Below are positions 44,253-53,578 of a DNA stretch of 64,000 bases, in pieces. Each line of letters starts with the position of its first letter. Position 1 is the stretch's first letter. Under the pieces are notes generated by a model. That model did no database searches. It was not told the DNA's origin and saw only the letters and a program-made list of their open reading frames with translations. The stretch is from UBA1715 sp964346725 (GTDB lineage: Bacteria > Bacteroidota > Bacteroidia > Bacteroidales > UBA1715). The DNA lies in assembly GCA_964346725.1 (NCBI GenBank), contig CAYFVM010000005.1, positions 30,246 through 94,245 of the forward strand. Reading direction: 5' to 3'. Both the position numbers and the translations under genes were made by a program.

Positions 44253-45668
44253 TTATTGCAGCAATTCTTTCAGTTTATGATTGATGTCTGTGTTGTCAAA
44301 CACGCCACGGAATAAATCGCTCCCAACTCCAATAGCCGAAACCGGCACTTGATTTCCGGTGTGTGCAAACGTTGTCCATGCTACGCCTGCTCGGGAAGCA
44401 ATAAGTTTATTCATGGTAATGATGAGCGCCATAGAACGGTCTTGAGGAGCGTATGTAGCAGCTTCTACAGAAGAATCGTACATAAGTTTCACTTCTTCGT
44501 TTGCCATGCTTTTGTCGGGTGTCATGATAAAATCGTAAGCTTTTTTCAATTGCACACTATCGTATGCGCTGAGCGTAAACGGATTCCCTGGATTGCCATT
44601 GTAGTAGGTGCTCATGAGAGCCAGGCATTTTTCAAACGTAAACCCCTTCCCTTGTGTTTCAATAGCTTTTCTCAGAACTCCTTCTAATTCGGTATGCGAA
44701 GTTTTTTGATTTTTGAGCAAACCAATGTTTGAATAGTATGGGCAAAGTTGCGAACCGAGAGCCAAGCCGCCGGTTTCATGGTCTGCCGTAACAATTATCA
44801 ATGTTTCAACGGGATGTTTTTTGTAAAATTCGAGCGCTTTCTCTACCGCTTTGCTTAAATCAATCACTTCGTGTAGCGCCGTAGCAGCATCGTTGGAGTG
44901 AGAAGCCCAGTCTACTTGACCGCCTTCTATCATCATAAAAAATCCGTTCGGGTTTTCCAATGTGCGAATACCTGTTTCTGTGAGAGCAGAGAGCGCAAAC
45001 GGGTTTTCCGGCTTGTCAATTCTATAATCTATGCGAGAGTTTGGAGCAAGCACGCACACTTTTTTATTTCGTTGCGAAAGCAATGATAAACTATCGCTTG
45101 AGGTAACTATGGTATAACCACTATCTTTCAATGCAGTAAAAACCGATTCTCCATCTTGTTTTGGCTTTACAAACATGCCTCCGGCAAAATAATCAAATCC
45201 ACTTTTTGGCATATCCATGGCAATCTCGTGATAATTGTGGCGGCTCTCATTGTGCGCATAAAATACCGAAGGAGTTGCGTGGTCAATAGAAACCGTTGTG
45301 AGAATTCCTACTTTCATGCCACGTTCTTTGGCATCGTAGGCAATGCTTTTGAGCGGTTTGTTGTTTCTGTCAACCGCAATGTGCTCTGCCAATGTTTTTT
45401 GGCCGCAGGCCATTGCCGTGCCTGATGCAGCCGAACAAGTAATGTACGAACTTAGTGAATAGGTGGTTTGGTATCCTTTATTTGGAAAATACATGAAATT
45501 GAGGCTGTCGCCTTCGATCGCTCGCAAATATGCATCGGCCAATTGTGTTTGACCGAGGCCCATGCCATCACCGATAAATAGAAAAACATATTTTGGCTTT
45601 TTCTCGTTTTGAGAATAACCGCTGGCAAATATGAAAAACGCAGCGAAAAGAAAACATAACTTTTTCAT
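44253..45668 (-). CDS. Exported alkaline phosphatase
   Basis: Periplasmic zinc/magnesium phosphomonoesterase, releasing phosphate from organic esters. The 471-residue protein has a signal peptide (~1-19) and the PhoA-type metal sites: LFIGDGMG (Asp), ITCSAASGTA (Ser nucleophile), DHATPS, GGQVDWASHSND (Asp/His), TADHETGG (Asp/His) and FAHTGNQVPV (His). The residue before the nucleophile is Cys, where E. coli has Asp (DSA). It follows the NUDIX gene by six bases on the same strand. Confidence 0.92.
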   Translation of the reverse strand: MKKLCFLFAAFFIFASGYSQNEKKPKYVFLFIGDGMGLGQTQLADAYLRAIEGDSLNFMYFPNKGYQTTYSLSSYITCSAASGTAMACGQKTLAEHIAVDRNNKPLKSIAYDAKERGMKVGILTTVSIDHATPSVFYAHNESRHNYHEIAMDMPKSGFDYFAGGMFVKPKQDGESVFTALKDSGYTIVTSSDSLSLLSQRNKKVCVLAPNSRIDYRIDKPENPFALSALTETGIRTLENPNGFFMMIEGGQVDWASHSNDAATALHEVIDLSKAVEKALEFYKKHPVETLIIVTADHETGGLALGSQLCPYYSNIGLLKNQKTSHTELEGVLRKAIETQGKGFTFEKCLALMSTYYNGNPGNPFTLSAYDSVQLKKAYDFIMTPDKSMANEEVKLMYDSSVEAATYAPQDRSMALIITMNKLIASRAGVAWTTFAHTGNQVPVSAIGVGSDLFRGVFDNTDINHKLKELLQ

Positions 45669-45674
45669 TATAGA

Positions 45675-46271
45675 TTATTTAATATTTATTACTTCAATTA
45701 TTGATGGAAACGTATTTGAGAGAATTTCCGGGAAATTATCGGGCGCAATCCATTGTAGTTCGGTAATTTCTTCTTCCAACTGAGGCGTACTTTTTTGTTG
45801 TTTTTCGCCTTCCATATTGTACCAATACGTTTGCTTCAAAATTTGTTCGCCGTGCAATTCGTAGGTGTGCCAAGTAGAGCAACGATAATTTTTCTCTGTA
45901 ACTTTTTGCAATCCGGTTTCTTCCGAAACTTCTCGAAGAGCTGCAACGCTTGGCGTTTCACCTTCTTCTAATTTCCCTTTCGGTAAATCCCATTTTTCAC
46001 GGCGGTAAATGAATAAATATTCGCCGAATTCATTTTTGATAAAACCTCCGGCAGCCTCGATATACTTGAAATTTGACTTGCACAATGAGAGAAGTTCGTC
46101 GAAATTTTCGTTGAATAAAACTATGAATTCCGAGCCGTTCTGCGCCAGCTCTTGCACTGCTTTTATTACGTCGCTTTTGTTGGAACAATTACTAAAGTTT
46201 TCGTTTTTTTTTGTACTTTTGTCGTCAGTTAAAAGTAGGTACTTGGCTTCAAAATAAATTTTACATTCCAT
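45675..46271 (-). CDS. NUDIX hydrolase with N-terminal extension
   Basis: Hydrolyses a nucleoside-diphosphate-linked compound; substrate unknown. The 198-residue protein from ATG 46271 (MECKIYFEAKYLLLTDDKS) has an N-terminal domain of about 80 residues of unknown role, then the NUDIX box GKLEEGETPSVAALREVSEETGL (shown in part: REVSEETGL) at ~115-137, which fits GX5EX7REUXEEXGU. The longer frame to 46349 reads back into pyrE on the other strand and is not convincing. Its start codon overlaps that of divergent pyrE. Confidence 0.87.
   Translation of the reverse strand: MECKIYFEAKYLLLTDDKSTKKNENFSNCSNKSDVIKAVQELAQNGSEFIVLFNENFDELLSLCKSNFKYIEAAGGFIKNEFGEYLFIYRREKWDLPKGKLEEGETPSVAALREVSEETGLQKVTEKNYRCSTWHTYELHGEQILKQTYWYNMEGEKQQKSTPQLEEEITELQWIAPDNFPEILSNTFPSIIEVINIK
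46214..46221 (+). promoter_or_regulatory. Promoter -7 box for pyrE operon, inside NUDIX gene
   Basis: TACTTTTG, a perfect TAnnTTTG box, lies 48 bases upstream of the pyrE ATG and within the 5' coding part of the minus-strand NUDIX gene. Confidence 0.55.
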
Positions 46272-46911
46272 GTATAGTAATACTAATATTGAGAGTACAA
46301 TTATAGAAAATTTATTGCAAATACGGGCAATTAAATTACAACCAGACAATCCATTTACATGGGCAAGTGGCTGGAAGTCTCCAATTTATTGTGATAATAG
46401 AAAAACACTTTCGTATCCTGAAGTGCGCGATTGTTTAAAACAAGCTTTTGCTGCAAAAGTGCGTGCGTTATATCCTGACGCTGAGGTGATTGCAGGTGTA
46501 GCAACAGGCGCAATTGCGGTTGGTGTTTTGGTAGCAGAGGCATTGAATTTGCCTTTTATTTATGTTCGCTCTTCGTCTAAAGATCATGGATTGGGAAACC
46601 AAATCGAAGGTTTTTACACTGAAGGTCAAAAAGTTGTTGTCATAGAAGATTTGATTTCTACGGGCGGAAGCAGTTTGAAAGCTGTTGAGGCTCTTCGCGA
46701 TGCAAAACTTGATGTGATGGGAATGCTTGCAATTTTCACCTATCAATTCAATGTTTCGGTTGAAGCGTTTGCCAACGCGCAATGTAAAGTTGATACGCTG
46801 ACGAATTATACGGCGCTTGTAGAATTAGCAACAGAAAGAAATTATATTACGCCACAACAAATGGAAAGTTTGAAAGAGTGGCGCAAAAATCCAGATACTT
46901 GGGGAAAATAG
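46270..46911 (+). CDS. pyrE: Orotate phosphoribosyltransferase
   Basis: Adds the ribose phosphate of PRPP to orotate in pyrimidine synthesis. The 213-residue protein has FTWASGWKSPIYCDNR (~28-43) and the PRPP-binding loop VVVIEDLISTGGSSLKA (~118-134). The start at 46270 gives MYSNTNIESTIIENLLQIRAI, in line with other members. It is directly followed by gldA on the next base, so nucleotide synthesis and envelope genes share an operon here. Confidence 0.96.
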   Translation: MYSNTNIESTIIENLLQIRAIKLQPDNPFTWASGWKSPIYCDNRKTLSYPEVRDCLKQAFAAKVRALYPDAEVIAGVATGAIAVGVLVAEALNLPFIYVRSSSKDHGLGNQIEGFYTEGQKVVVIEDLISTGGSSLKAVEALRDAKLDVMGMLAIFTYQFNVSVEAFANAQCKVDTLTNYTALVELATERNYITPQQMESLKEWRKNPDTWGK

Positions 46912-47832
46912 ATGTCAATTTCGGTTCAAAATATTGTAAAGACGTACGGAACGCAATGCGCAGTTGATGGGGTTTCGTTTGAAATTCCTTCGGGCGAGAT
47001 TGTAGGATTTATCGGTCCAAATGGTGCCGGAAAATCTACGACCATGAAAATTATAACCGGCTATCTTTCACAATTTGAAGGAACGGTTTTGGTAAACGGT
47101 CTTGATGTACGTGAAAATCCTATTGAAGTTAAAAAAACAATTGGATACTTACCGGAGCATAACCCACTTTACTTAGATATGTACGTACGCGAATATTTGT
47201 TGTTTTTCGCTAAAATGTACGGTTTAGGTAAAAATTCAAAAAGTGCTGTAGATGAAGTAATTGAAAGGATAGGTTTAGAGAAAGAACAGCACAAAAAGAT
47301 TAGTATGCTTTCAAAGGGATATCGTCAACGCGTTGGATTGGCTTCGGTGTTGATTCACAATCCTCAAGTTCTAATTCTTGATGAACCAACTACCGGCCTT
47401 GATCCCAATCAGTTAGTAGAAATCAGGAATTTGATAGAAACGGTTGGAAAATCAAAAACAGTTATGCTTTCTACGCACATAATGCAAGAGGTTGAAGCTA
47501 TTTGTGATAGAGTGATTATCATAAACGATGGTCGCATTGTTGCAAATGATAGTGCTGAATCTATAAAGAAACAAAATACAAGCGAATTAACATTGTCGGT
47601 GGAATTTTTAGAAGATTGTACAAAAGAACAATTGCTTACAATCCCACTGGTAAAGGAAGTAGCAAAGGTTTCAGAAAAACATTGGTTACTTAGTCCGACA
47701 GATAATGCGGATATTAGACAAAATGTTTTTAAATTTGCAGTTGAACATAATTTAACGGTACTTTCTTCTCAAGTGCAAGAAAAGTCGCTCGAGAAGGTAT
47801 TTTACGAACTTACACAAAAAACGACGGAATGA
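46912..47832 (+). CDS. gldA: ABC transporter ATP-binding protein, GldA type
   Basis: ATPase subunit of a putative ABC exporter linked to gliding motility. The 306-residue protein shows Walker A GPNGAGKSTT (~34-43), the Q-loop region, signature LSKGYRQRVGLA (~137), Walker B VLILDEPTTGLDP and the H-loop STH. It begins MSISVQNIVKTYGTQCAVDGVSFEI, close to GldA. No permease (gldF/gldG) lies next to it, so the motility assignment is by similarity only; a general exporter is possible. It overlaps the MltD-like gene by four bases. Confidence 0.85.
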   Translation: MSISVQNIVKTYGTQCAVDGVSFEIPSGEIVGFIGPNGAGKSTTMKIITGYLSQFEGTVLVNGLDVRENPIEVKKTIGYLPEHNPLYLDMYVREYLLFFAKMYGLGKNSKSAVDEVIERIGLEKEQHKKISMLSKGYRQRVGLASVLIHNPQVLILDEPTTGLDPNQLVEIRNLIETVGKSKTVMLSTHIMQEVEAICDRVIIINDGRIVANDSAESIKKQNTSELTLSVEFLEDCTKEQLLTIPLVKEVAKVSEKHWLLSPTDNADIRQNVFKFAVEHNLTVLSSQVQEKSLEKVFYELTQKTTE

Positions 47833-49385
47833 AGAAATTATACGTCTTAGGTGCATTGCTTTTCTTGGCTTTCATGGTGAAGGCACAAGATGCTACACTA
47901 GAATCAGACGTAGAACTTCCCGATACAGCCGATTACTTACCTGAGTACAGCACTATCATTCGGAATTATAATACCCAATTAGACAGTTTGGTAAATCTTT
48001 GGTATGTGCAAAAAGCAGAGAAATTGAAATTCTCTGATATTTCAAAACATTACCGCGACAGCACATATATACCTCAATATTCTGATAAAGAATATAGTAA
48101 AAGAATTAGCGAAATGAATTCTGTAGTTAAGTTAACGTATAACCCTAGGGTTAAGGCATATATAAACGTTTATGCTAACAAACGAAGAGGTTCCGTTTCG
48201 AATATGTTAGGCTTGTCTGAATACTATTTCCCATTATTTGAGGATATTTTTGAACAATATGATGTTCCTCAAGAATTAAAATATTTGGCAATTATAGAAT
48301 CAGCTTTAAATCCGAAAGCTAAATCGCCTGCGGGCGCACGTGGCATCTGGCAGTTTATGCCTTCTACTGGCAAGGCCTACGATTTGAAAATTAATTCATA
48401 CATAGATGAACGATGTGATCCTATTAAGTCAACATATGCTGCAGCGCAGTATCTTAAAAAATTGAATGAAATTTTTGATGATTGGGTGCTTGCAATAGCA
48501 GCTTATAATTGTGGCCCGGGCAATGTTCGTAAGGCAATTGCTCGCTCGGGCGGGAAAACAGATTTTTGGAAAATATATAATTATCTGCCTAAGGAAACGC
48601 GCAGTTATGTGCCTGCTTTTATTGCTGCCTACTATGTGTTCGAACATCATGAACTACATAATCTCTATCCCCGGAAAATTGTGATGCCGCAAATAGACAC
48701 GGTGATGGTTTCTCAAAAGATGGACTTCAAACAGGTGTCAGAGTATTTACATGTGCCATTGAAAGAACTTGAAGATATCAATCCGCAATATAAGATTGGA
48801 ATAGTGCCATATAGTGAGCACGGTAGTCCTTTGTATTTGCCTGTAGAACTTGTTTCTCCTTTCTTGCGATTAGAGGATTCAATATATGCGTACAAGGATT
48901 CTCTGTATTCAAATTCACAGCCTGAAAAAGAAATAGCTTCAAGTAATTCTTCAAGTAATCCCGTAGAAAGTACACCTGCAGGAAAGATAAAGAAATATTA
49001 CACGGTCCGTTCTGGTGACAGTTTTTCTAAAATTGCATCCAAATACGGCGTTTCTGTAACTACGCTCAAAAGTTGGAATGGTAGGAAGAGCAATATGCTA
49101 CATGTGGGAGATAAACTCGTCGTGTATGTTGTTGCTCCTGCTAAGGTAAACTCTACCCCGAAGCCAACGAAAACCGAGATAAGTGAGAATGTTGCCGCAT
49201 CTACAATGTACAATAAGCCAACAAATACGGCTTCAGAAGAAGATGTTTCATATTATACCGTAAAAGTTGGCGATACCCTTTGGGGTATTTCTCAACGATA
49301 CGGAACAACAGTTAAATCCATACAAAGCTTGAATGGACTGAATACAGCGCAACTTTCGCCGGGAATGAATTTACGAATACAATAG
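47829..49385 (+). CDS. MltD-like lytic transglycosylase with LysM repeats
   Basis: Cleaves the glycan backbone of peptidoglycan in the periplasm. The 518-residue protein has a signal peptide (~1-19), an SLT domain at ~130-260 with the catalytic Glu in LAIIESALNPKAKSPAGARG and AAYNCGPGNVRKAI, and two LysM domains at ~388-432 (YTVRSGDSFSKIASKYG) and ~472-516 (YTVKVGDTLWGISQRYG). A third, degenerate LysM may lie at ~300-345. A Ser-rich linker joins them. It overlaps gldA by four bases. Confidence 0.93.
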   Translation: MKKLYVLGALLFLAFMVKAQDATLESDVELPDTADYLPEYSTIIRNYNTQLDSLVNLWYVQKAEKLKFSDISKHYRDSTYIPQYSDKEYSKRISEMNSVVKLTYNPRVKAYINVYANKRRGSVSNMLGLSEYYFPLFEDIFEQYDVPQELKYLAIIESALNPKAKSPAGARGIWQFMPSTGKAYDLKINSYIDERCDPIKSTYAAAQYLKKLNEIFDDWVLAIAAYNCGPGNVRKAIARSGGKTDFWKIYNYLPKETRSYVPAFIAAYYVFEHHELHNLYPRKIVMPQIDTVMVSQKMDFKQVSEYLHVPLKELEDINPQYKIGIVPYSEHGSPLYLPVELVSPFLRLEDSIYAYKDSLYSNSQPEKEIASSNSSSNPVESTPAGKIKKYYTVRSGDSFSKIASKYGVSVTTLKSWNGRKSNMLHVGDKLVVYVVAPAKVNSTPKPTKTEISENVAASTMYNKPTNTASEEDVSYYTVKVGDTLWGISQRYGTTVKSIQSLNGLNTAQLSPGMNLRIQ

Positions 49386-49394
49386 TTTCACTTT

Positions 49395-51254
49395 ATGTGC
49401 GGAATTGCCGGATATTACTCGTTAGATACAGTGTTTAATCCTCATGAATTGAATGCTGTAGGGAAAGCGTTGGAACATCGTGGCCCTGAGGTGCAAGGTG
49501 AATATTCAGACTCCGCTGTTGGACTTGTACATCGCCGCCTTAAAATCATTGATTTATCTGACGATTCAAATCAACCGATGTTTTCGGAGAATAAACGCTA
49601 TGTAATGTCGTATAACGGTGAAATATACAACTATAGCGAGCTTCGCCGTGAACGTCAGATTCAAGTAAAAACCGCTTCAGATACCGAGATAGTCCTTTCC
49701 ATGCTTTCTACAGAAGGCCCGGAGGCGTGCAATGAGTTTAATGGCATGTTTGCTATTGCTTTATACGACACGAAGGAACAAAAACTCACCCTCATCCGTG
49801 ATAGAATGGGTGTTAAGCCACTGTATTATTATTGGGATGGGTTGCATTTTGCATTTGCTTCAGAAATTAAAGCGTTGCTTCAATTTGACTGTGTAAAAAA
49901 AAGTAAGTCAGTTGATTATGAATCTTTAAATATATTTCTTCATCTTGGTTACACCGGTGCCGAAAAGACAATTTATCGTAACATATTCAAAGTGCCTGCC
50001 GGTTCGTATATGACTATAGACAAGTCGGGAATAGCAAAGCATTCGTTCTGGCGCTCGTACGACAAGTTGGAGAAAGAAACAATAAACAATTATTACCAGG
50101 CAAAAGAGATTTTGCGCGATATGGTTGAGCAATCGGTGCGCTATCGCTTAAAAAGTGATGTGTCTTTTGGTGCCTTCCTCAGCGGTGGTGTTGATTCTTC
50201 ATTGGTTACGGCTGTTGCACAACGAAATATTTCGTCTCGCCTCAAAACGTTTACCATTGCATTTGCCGAACAAAGATATGACGAAAGTGGTCCTGCTCGA
50301 CAAATAGCAAATTATTTGGGAACTGACCATACGGAATTGACTGTCACTCAAAAAGATGCGATAGATTTATTGCCTTCTGTGCTTGATACATTTGATGACT
50401 TGTTTGCCGATTCATCCTGTATTCCAACGATGTTGGTTTCGCAATTGGCAAAGTCGCAAGTAACCATGGCGCTCTCGGGCGATGGCGGCGATGAGTTGTT
50501 TATGGGATACGGGGCATATAATTGGGCTCGTCGTTTGCAAAATCCTTTGTTGCAGTATTCTCGCAAGTCTTTGTATCAAATATCAAGGTTGGGAAACTCT
50601 TGGAGTAAACGTGGAGGTAAAGTCATTAATTACTCTGATAAAGAACAAATTCCATCTCATATATTTTCACAAGAACAGTGCCTTTTTTCTCGAGATGAAA
50701 TTTCTCGAGTGTTGCAACCTGATTTTGTTCATTCGTTTTCTTTGGATAATGAAATAGCAAAAGCAGCGCGCGAACTTTCTCCTATGGAAAATCAAGCTTT
50801 GTTTGACGTGAATTATTATTTACGTGAAGATTTGCTGCAAAAGGTTGACCGTTCGTCAATGAAATACTCGCTTGAAGTCCGCGTGCCTTTGCTCGACTAC
50901 AATATTGTTGAGTTTGCGCTCAACGTGAATGAGAATTTGAAAGTTCACAAGGACATACATAAATACTTGCTTAAACAAGTGTTGTACGAGTATGTTCCGT
51001 CTTCATTCTTTGATCGTCCAAAAAAGGGATTTTCTATTCCACTTAGTGATTGGTTAAACGGTGATTTACATTTCCTTATCGACAATTACTTGAACGAAGA
51101 GATGATAAAGAAAGTAGGTGTGTTTAATCCGAAACATGTGCGTATTATCCTCCGAAGATTCAAAAGCAGCCGCTATAACCATTTGTATAATAGAATCTGG
51201 CAAATGATTCTGGTACAAAAGTTTATGCTTGAAAAATTCTCTAACAATGACTAA
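49395..51254 (+). CDS. asnB: Asparagine synthase (glutamine-hydrolysing)
   Basis: Transfers amide nitrogen from glutamine to an aspartate-like acceptor. The 619-residue protein has the class II glutaminase domain with Cys2 exposed (MCGIAGYYS), then the synthetase domain with the PP-loop SGGVDSSLVTA near residue 265. The next gene is a glycosyltransferase and the family includes homologues that amidate sugars in surface glycan pathways, so it may act on an LPS or capsule sugar rather than free aspartate. Sequence alone does not decide. Confidence 0.9.
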   Translation: MCGIAGYYSLDTVFNPHELNAVGKALEHRGPEVQGEYSDSAVGLVHRRLKIIDLSDDSNQPMFSENKRYVMSYNGEIYNYSELRRERQIQVKTASDTEIVLSMLSTEGPEACNEFNGMFAIALYDTKEQKLTLIRDRMGVKPLYYYWDGLHFAFASEIKALLQFDCVKKSKSVDYESLNIFLHLGYTGAEKTIYRNIFKVPAGSYMTIDKSGIAKHSFWRSYDKLEKETINNYYQAKEILRDMVEQSVRYRLKSDVSFGAFLSGGVDSSLVTAVAQRNISSRLKTFTIAFAEQRYDESGPARQIANYLGTDHTELTVTQKDAIDLLPSVLDTFDDLFADSSCIPTMLVSQLAKSQVTMALSGDGGDELFMGYGAYNWARRLQNPLLQYSRKSLYQISRLGNSWSKRGGKVINYSDKEQIPSHIFSQEQCLFSRDEISRVLQPDFVHSFSLDNEIAKAARELSPMENQALFDVNYYLREDLLQKVDRSSMKYSLEVRVPLLDYNIVEFALNVNENLKVHKDIHKYLLKQVLYEYVPSSFFDRPKKGFSIPLSDWLNGDLHFLIDNYLNEEMIKKVGVFNPKHVRIILRRFKSSRYNHLYNRIWQMILVQKFMLEKFSNND

Positions 51255-52488
51255 GCAAACGGGAGTTCTGTATGTTTCGTACGATGGCATGACCGATAAC
51301 CTTGGTCAGTCGCAGGTGATTCCGTATCTTCAGAAATTGTCGGTACAAGGGTTTTCTATTCATATTATCAGTTGCGAGAAACCGCAAGTGTTTGAAAAAC
51401 GAGAAATGGTAATTTCTAAACTTCTGAAAGCTTCGGGCGTAGTGTGGCATCCAATTCCATATACTTCAAAACCGGCGGTTGTGTCAACTATGTACGATTT
51501 GCACGTGTTGGAACAAAAAGCACGCGAAATTGTAATGGGCAAAGCAAACAATATTTGCTTGTTGCATTGCCGCAGCTATATTAGTGCTCACGTAGGTTTG
51601 TATTGTCAGCAAAAATTTGGCATTCCTTGGATATTTGATATGCGCGGCTTTTATGCCGACGAGCGTGTGGAAGGTGGTTTGTGGCGACTTTCAAATCCGG
51701 TTTTTCGCATGGTGTATCGGTATTTTAAGCAGGTAGAGAAAAAATATATTTCGCAAGCGGCTCATATAGTGTCTCTTACGCATAACGGCGCAAACGAAAT
51801 CCGTTCGTGGAAGGCATATCAAATGGCACAAACGCCTATTTCGGTGATTCCGTGCTGTACCGATATGCAGTTGTTTCATTTTGAAAAAGTGAAATCTTCA
51901 CAAGAAACTATGCGCAAAAAATTGCAAATAGACGAATCGGCATTTGTGTTGAGTTATCTTGGCTCTTTTGGTACGTGGTACATGACCGATGAAATGTTTG
52001 ACTTTTTTAAAGTTGTGTACGACAAAAACCCGAAAGCAATTTTCTTGTGCATTACGCCCGATTCTGCCGACAAACTCGAATCTCTTGCCATGCGAAAAGA
52101 CATTCCTCGTTCGGCATTGCGCGTATATCGGGCAAATCGTGAAGATGTGCCGGCCTACGCTGCTCTTTCGGATTGGTCAATGTTTTTCATAAAACCGGTA
52201 TATTCCAAAAAAGCCTCGTCGCCTACAAAAATGGGCGAACTACTTTCGATGGGAATTCCTATTGTGTGCAACACCGGTGTGGGTGATGTCGATTCCATTA
52301 TGAAAGACTGCCCGCAAGGATTTGTGGTGCAGGAATATACTCAGTCGGAATATGCTCGCGTAGTTGATGGCATATTACAATCGTCGGCACCAAATAGAGA
52401 AACGCTTCGCGCCGTAGCTGATACGTATTATTCTCTTGAAAAAGGAACTCAGCAGTATGCGGAAATTTACAAGACTATTGTTGGGTAA
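51247..52488 (+). CDS. Glycosyltransferase, GT4-like
   Basis: Predicted GT-B retaining glycosyltransferase for surface polysaccharide. The 413-residue protein from MTKQTGVLYVSYDGM contains the N-terminal Rossmann half (DNLGQSQVIPYLQKL), and in the C-terminal half FFIKPVYSKKASSPTKMGELLSMGIP, with the Glu expected in the donor site. I chose ATG 51247, eight bases inside the asnB end; ATG 51229 would overlap asnB by 26 bases. Sugar specificity unknown. Confidence 0.83.
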   Translation: MTKQTGVLYVSYDGMTDNLGQSQVIPYLQKLSVQGFSIHIISCEKPQVFEKREMVISKLLKASGVVWHPIPYTSKPAVVSTMYDLHVLEQKAREIVMGKANNICLLHCRSYISAHVGLYCQQKFGIPWIFDMRGFYADERVEGGLWRLSNPVFRMVYRYFKQVEKKYISQAAHIVSLTHNGANEIRSWKAYQMAQTPISVIPCCTDMQLFHFEKVKSSQETMRKKLQIDESAFVLSYLGSFGTWYMTDEMFDFFKVVYDKNPKAIFLCITPDSADKLESLAMRKDIPRSALRVYRANREDVPAYAALSDWSMFFIKPVYSKKASSPTKMGELLSMGIPIVCNTGVGDVDSIMKDCPQGFVVQEYTQSEYARVVDGILQSSAPNRETLRAVADTYYSLEKGTQQYAEIYKTIVG

Positions 52489-52686
52489 ATTTCGTTAGAC
52501 TGTGATTTTTTCTATTCCATTGTAGCGCCAAGAATCTGGTCTATAAAGTTTAACATGATATAAATAATCTCAACAAGCTTGTCAAAAGGAAAGCGAACGA
52601 CCAAGTAAAAACACTCGCAAAATATGTGTTCAAAATTGCTAATTTTAATCTTTGGCTGTATCTTTATCATTTTGTAAGAGAGAAAA

Positions 52687-53499
52687 ATGAAAAAAAATCA
52701 CGCATTTAGAAATACAGTTATTGTAGTGTTTGTTGCCCTTGTTGTGTTGTTTCCTGTGATAAAAACATCGGCACAATTTTTTTTGAATAAAACGAAAAAG
52801 TCAAGTCAAGTTGTGTTGACCGATTTGGCAAAAATTACCGACAATCGTGCAAGTCAAATCATTGAACACCTTGGCTTTACTGTGAGTTATAACACCGAAT
52901 GGCATATACCTAATTGGGTTGCATATCAACTTACAAAAGCAGAAACCCTCGGTAACGTGCCTCGTGCAGATATGTTTTTGCCTGATCCTCAAGCGCAGGG
53001 AACTGTAATTAGCCCCGGCGATTATAGTAATTCTGGATACGATCGTGGTCATATGGCACCTGCTGGTGATATGAAATGGAGCAGACAGGCTATGAATGAA
53101 AGTTTCTATTTGTCAAACGTGTGCCCGCAAAACCATAATCTCAATGGAGGAGATTGGCGCAATTTGGAAGAACGTGTTCGATTGTATGCACAATGGTATG
53201 GCGAATTGTTTGTTGTATGCGGCCCTATAGTTTCAGCAAATCCCCAAACAATTGGATACAATAAAATTGCTGTTCCTGATAGTTTTTTCAAAGTATTACT
53301 CAAAAAAAACGAATCCAGCTATGATGCGATTGGTTTTGTGTTCAAAAATCAATCAGGACATAACCCTATTTCGTCGTATGTGATTACGGTAGATAGTGTA
53401 GAAACGCTCTCCGGAATAGATTTCTTTTCTTTTTTGCCTGATGCTATAGAGAACAGTGTTGAAGCTAATTATTCACTCAGTATTTGGAATTTGCGATAA
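52687..53499 (+). CDS. Non-specific DNA/RNA endonuclease (NUC family)
   Basis: Beta-beta-alpha-metal endonuclease, secreted or periplasmic. The 270-residue protein has an N-terminal signal anchor (~10-30) and the catalytic motif YDRGHMAPAGDMKW with the general-base His of DRGH at about 121. It also has the Asn metal ligand in NVCPQNHNLNGGDW and the Arg in LEERVR. All expected residues of the family (Serratia nuclease, NUC1) are present. A -7-like box TATCTTTA (52659-52666, one mismatch) precedes it. Possible roles are nutrient DNA degradation or defence. Confidence 0.92.
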   Translation: MKKNHAFRNTVIVVFVALVVLFPVIKTSAQFFLNKTKKSSQVVLTDLAKITDNRASQIIEHLGFTVSYNTEWHIPNWVAYQLTKAETLGNVPRADMFLPDPQAQGTVISPGDYSNSGYDRGHMAPAGDMKWSRQAMNESFYLSNVCPQNHNLNGGDWRNLEERVRLYAQWYGELFVVCGPIVSANPQTIGYNKIAVPDSFFKVLLKKNESSYDAIGFVFKNQSGHNPISSYVITVDSVETLSGIDFFSFLPDAIENSVEANYSLSIWNLR

Positions 53500-53532
53500 A
53501 AAAAGCCTTACGATTTTTCGTATGGCTTTTTT
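53498..53532. terminator. Bidirectional terminator after nuclease gene
   Basis: Stem GCCTTACGA with TCGTATGGC (one T-T mismatch), flanked by seven A on the left and six T on the right. It overlaps the stop of the nuclease gene and can also stop transcripts arriving from the minus-strand esterase. Confidence 0.75.
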
Positions 53533-53578
53533 GTAGAAGCGTCATAATGTGGCGTTTGTCTATAATGTTTTTCGGCAC

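Noticed and set aside
52512..52670. 52-codon minus-strand ORF between the glycosyltransferase and the nuclease
   Set aside because: Has an ATG and stop but no recognisable family, no promoter box, and it covers the likely promoter of the nuclease gene; chance is likely at this base composition.
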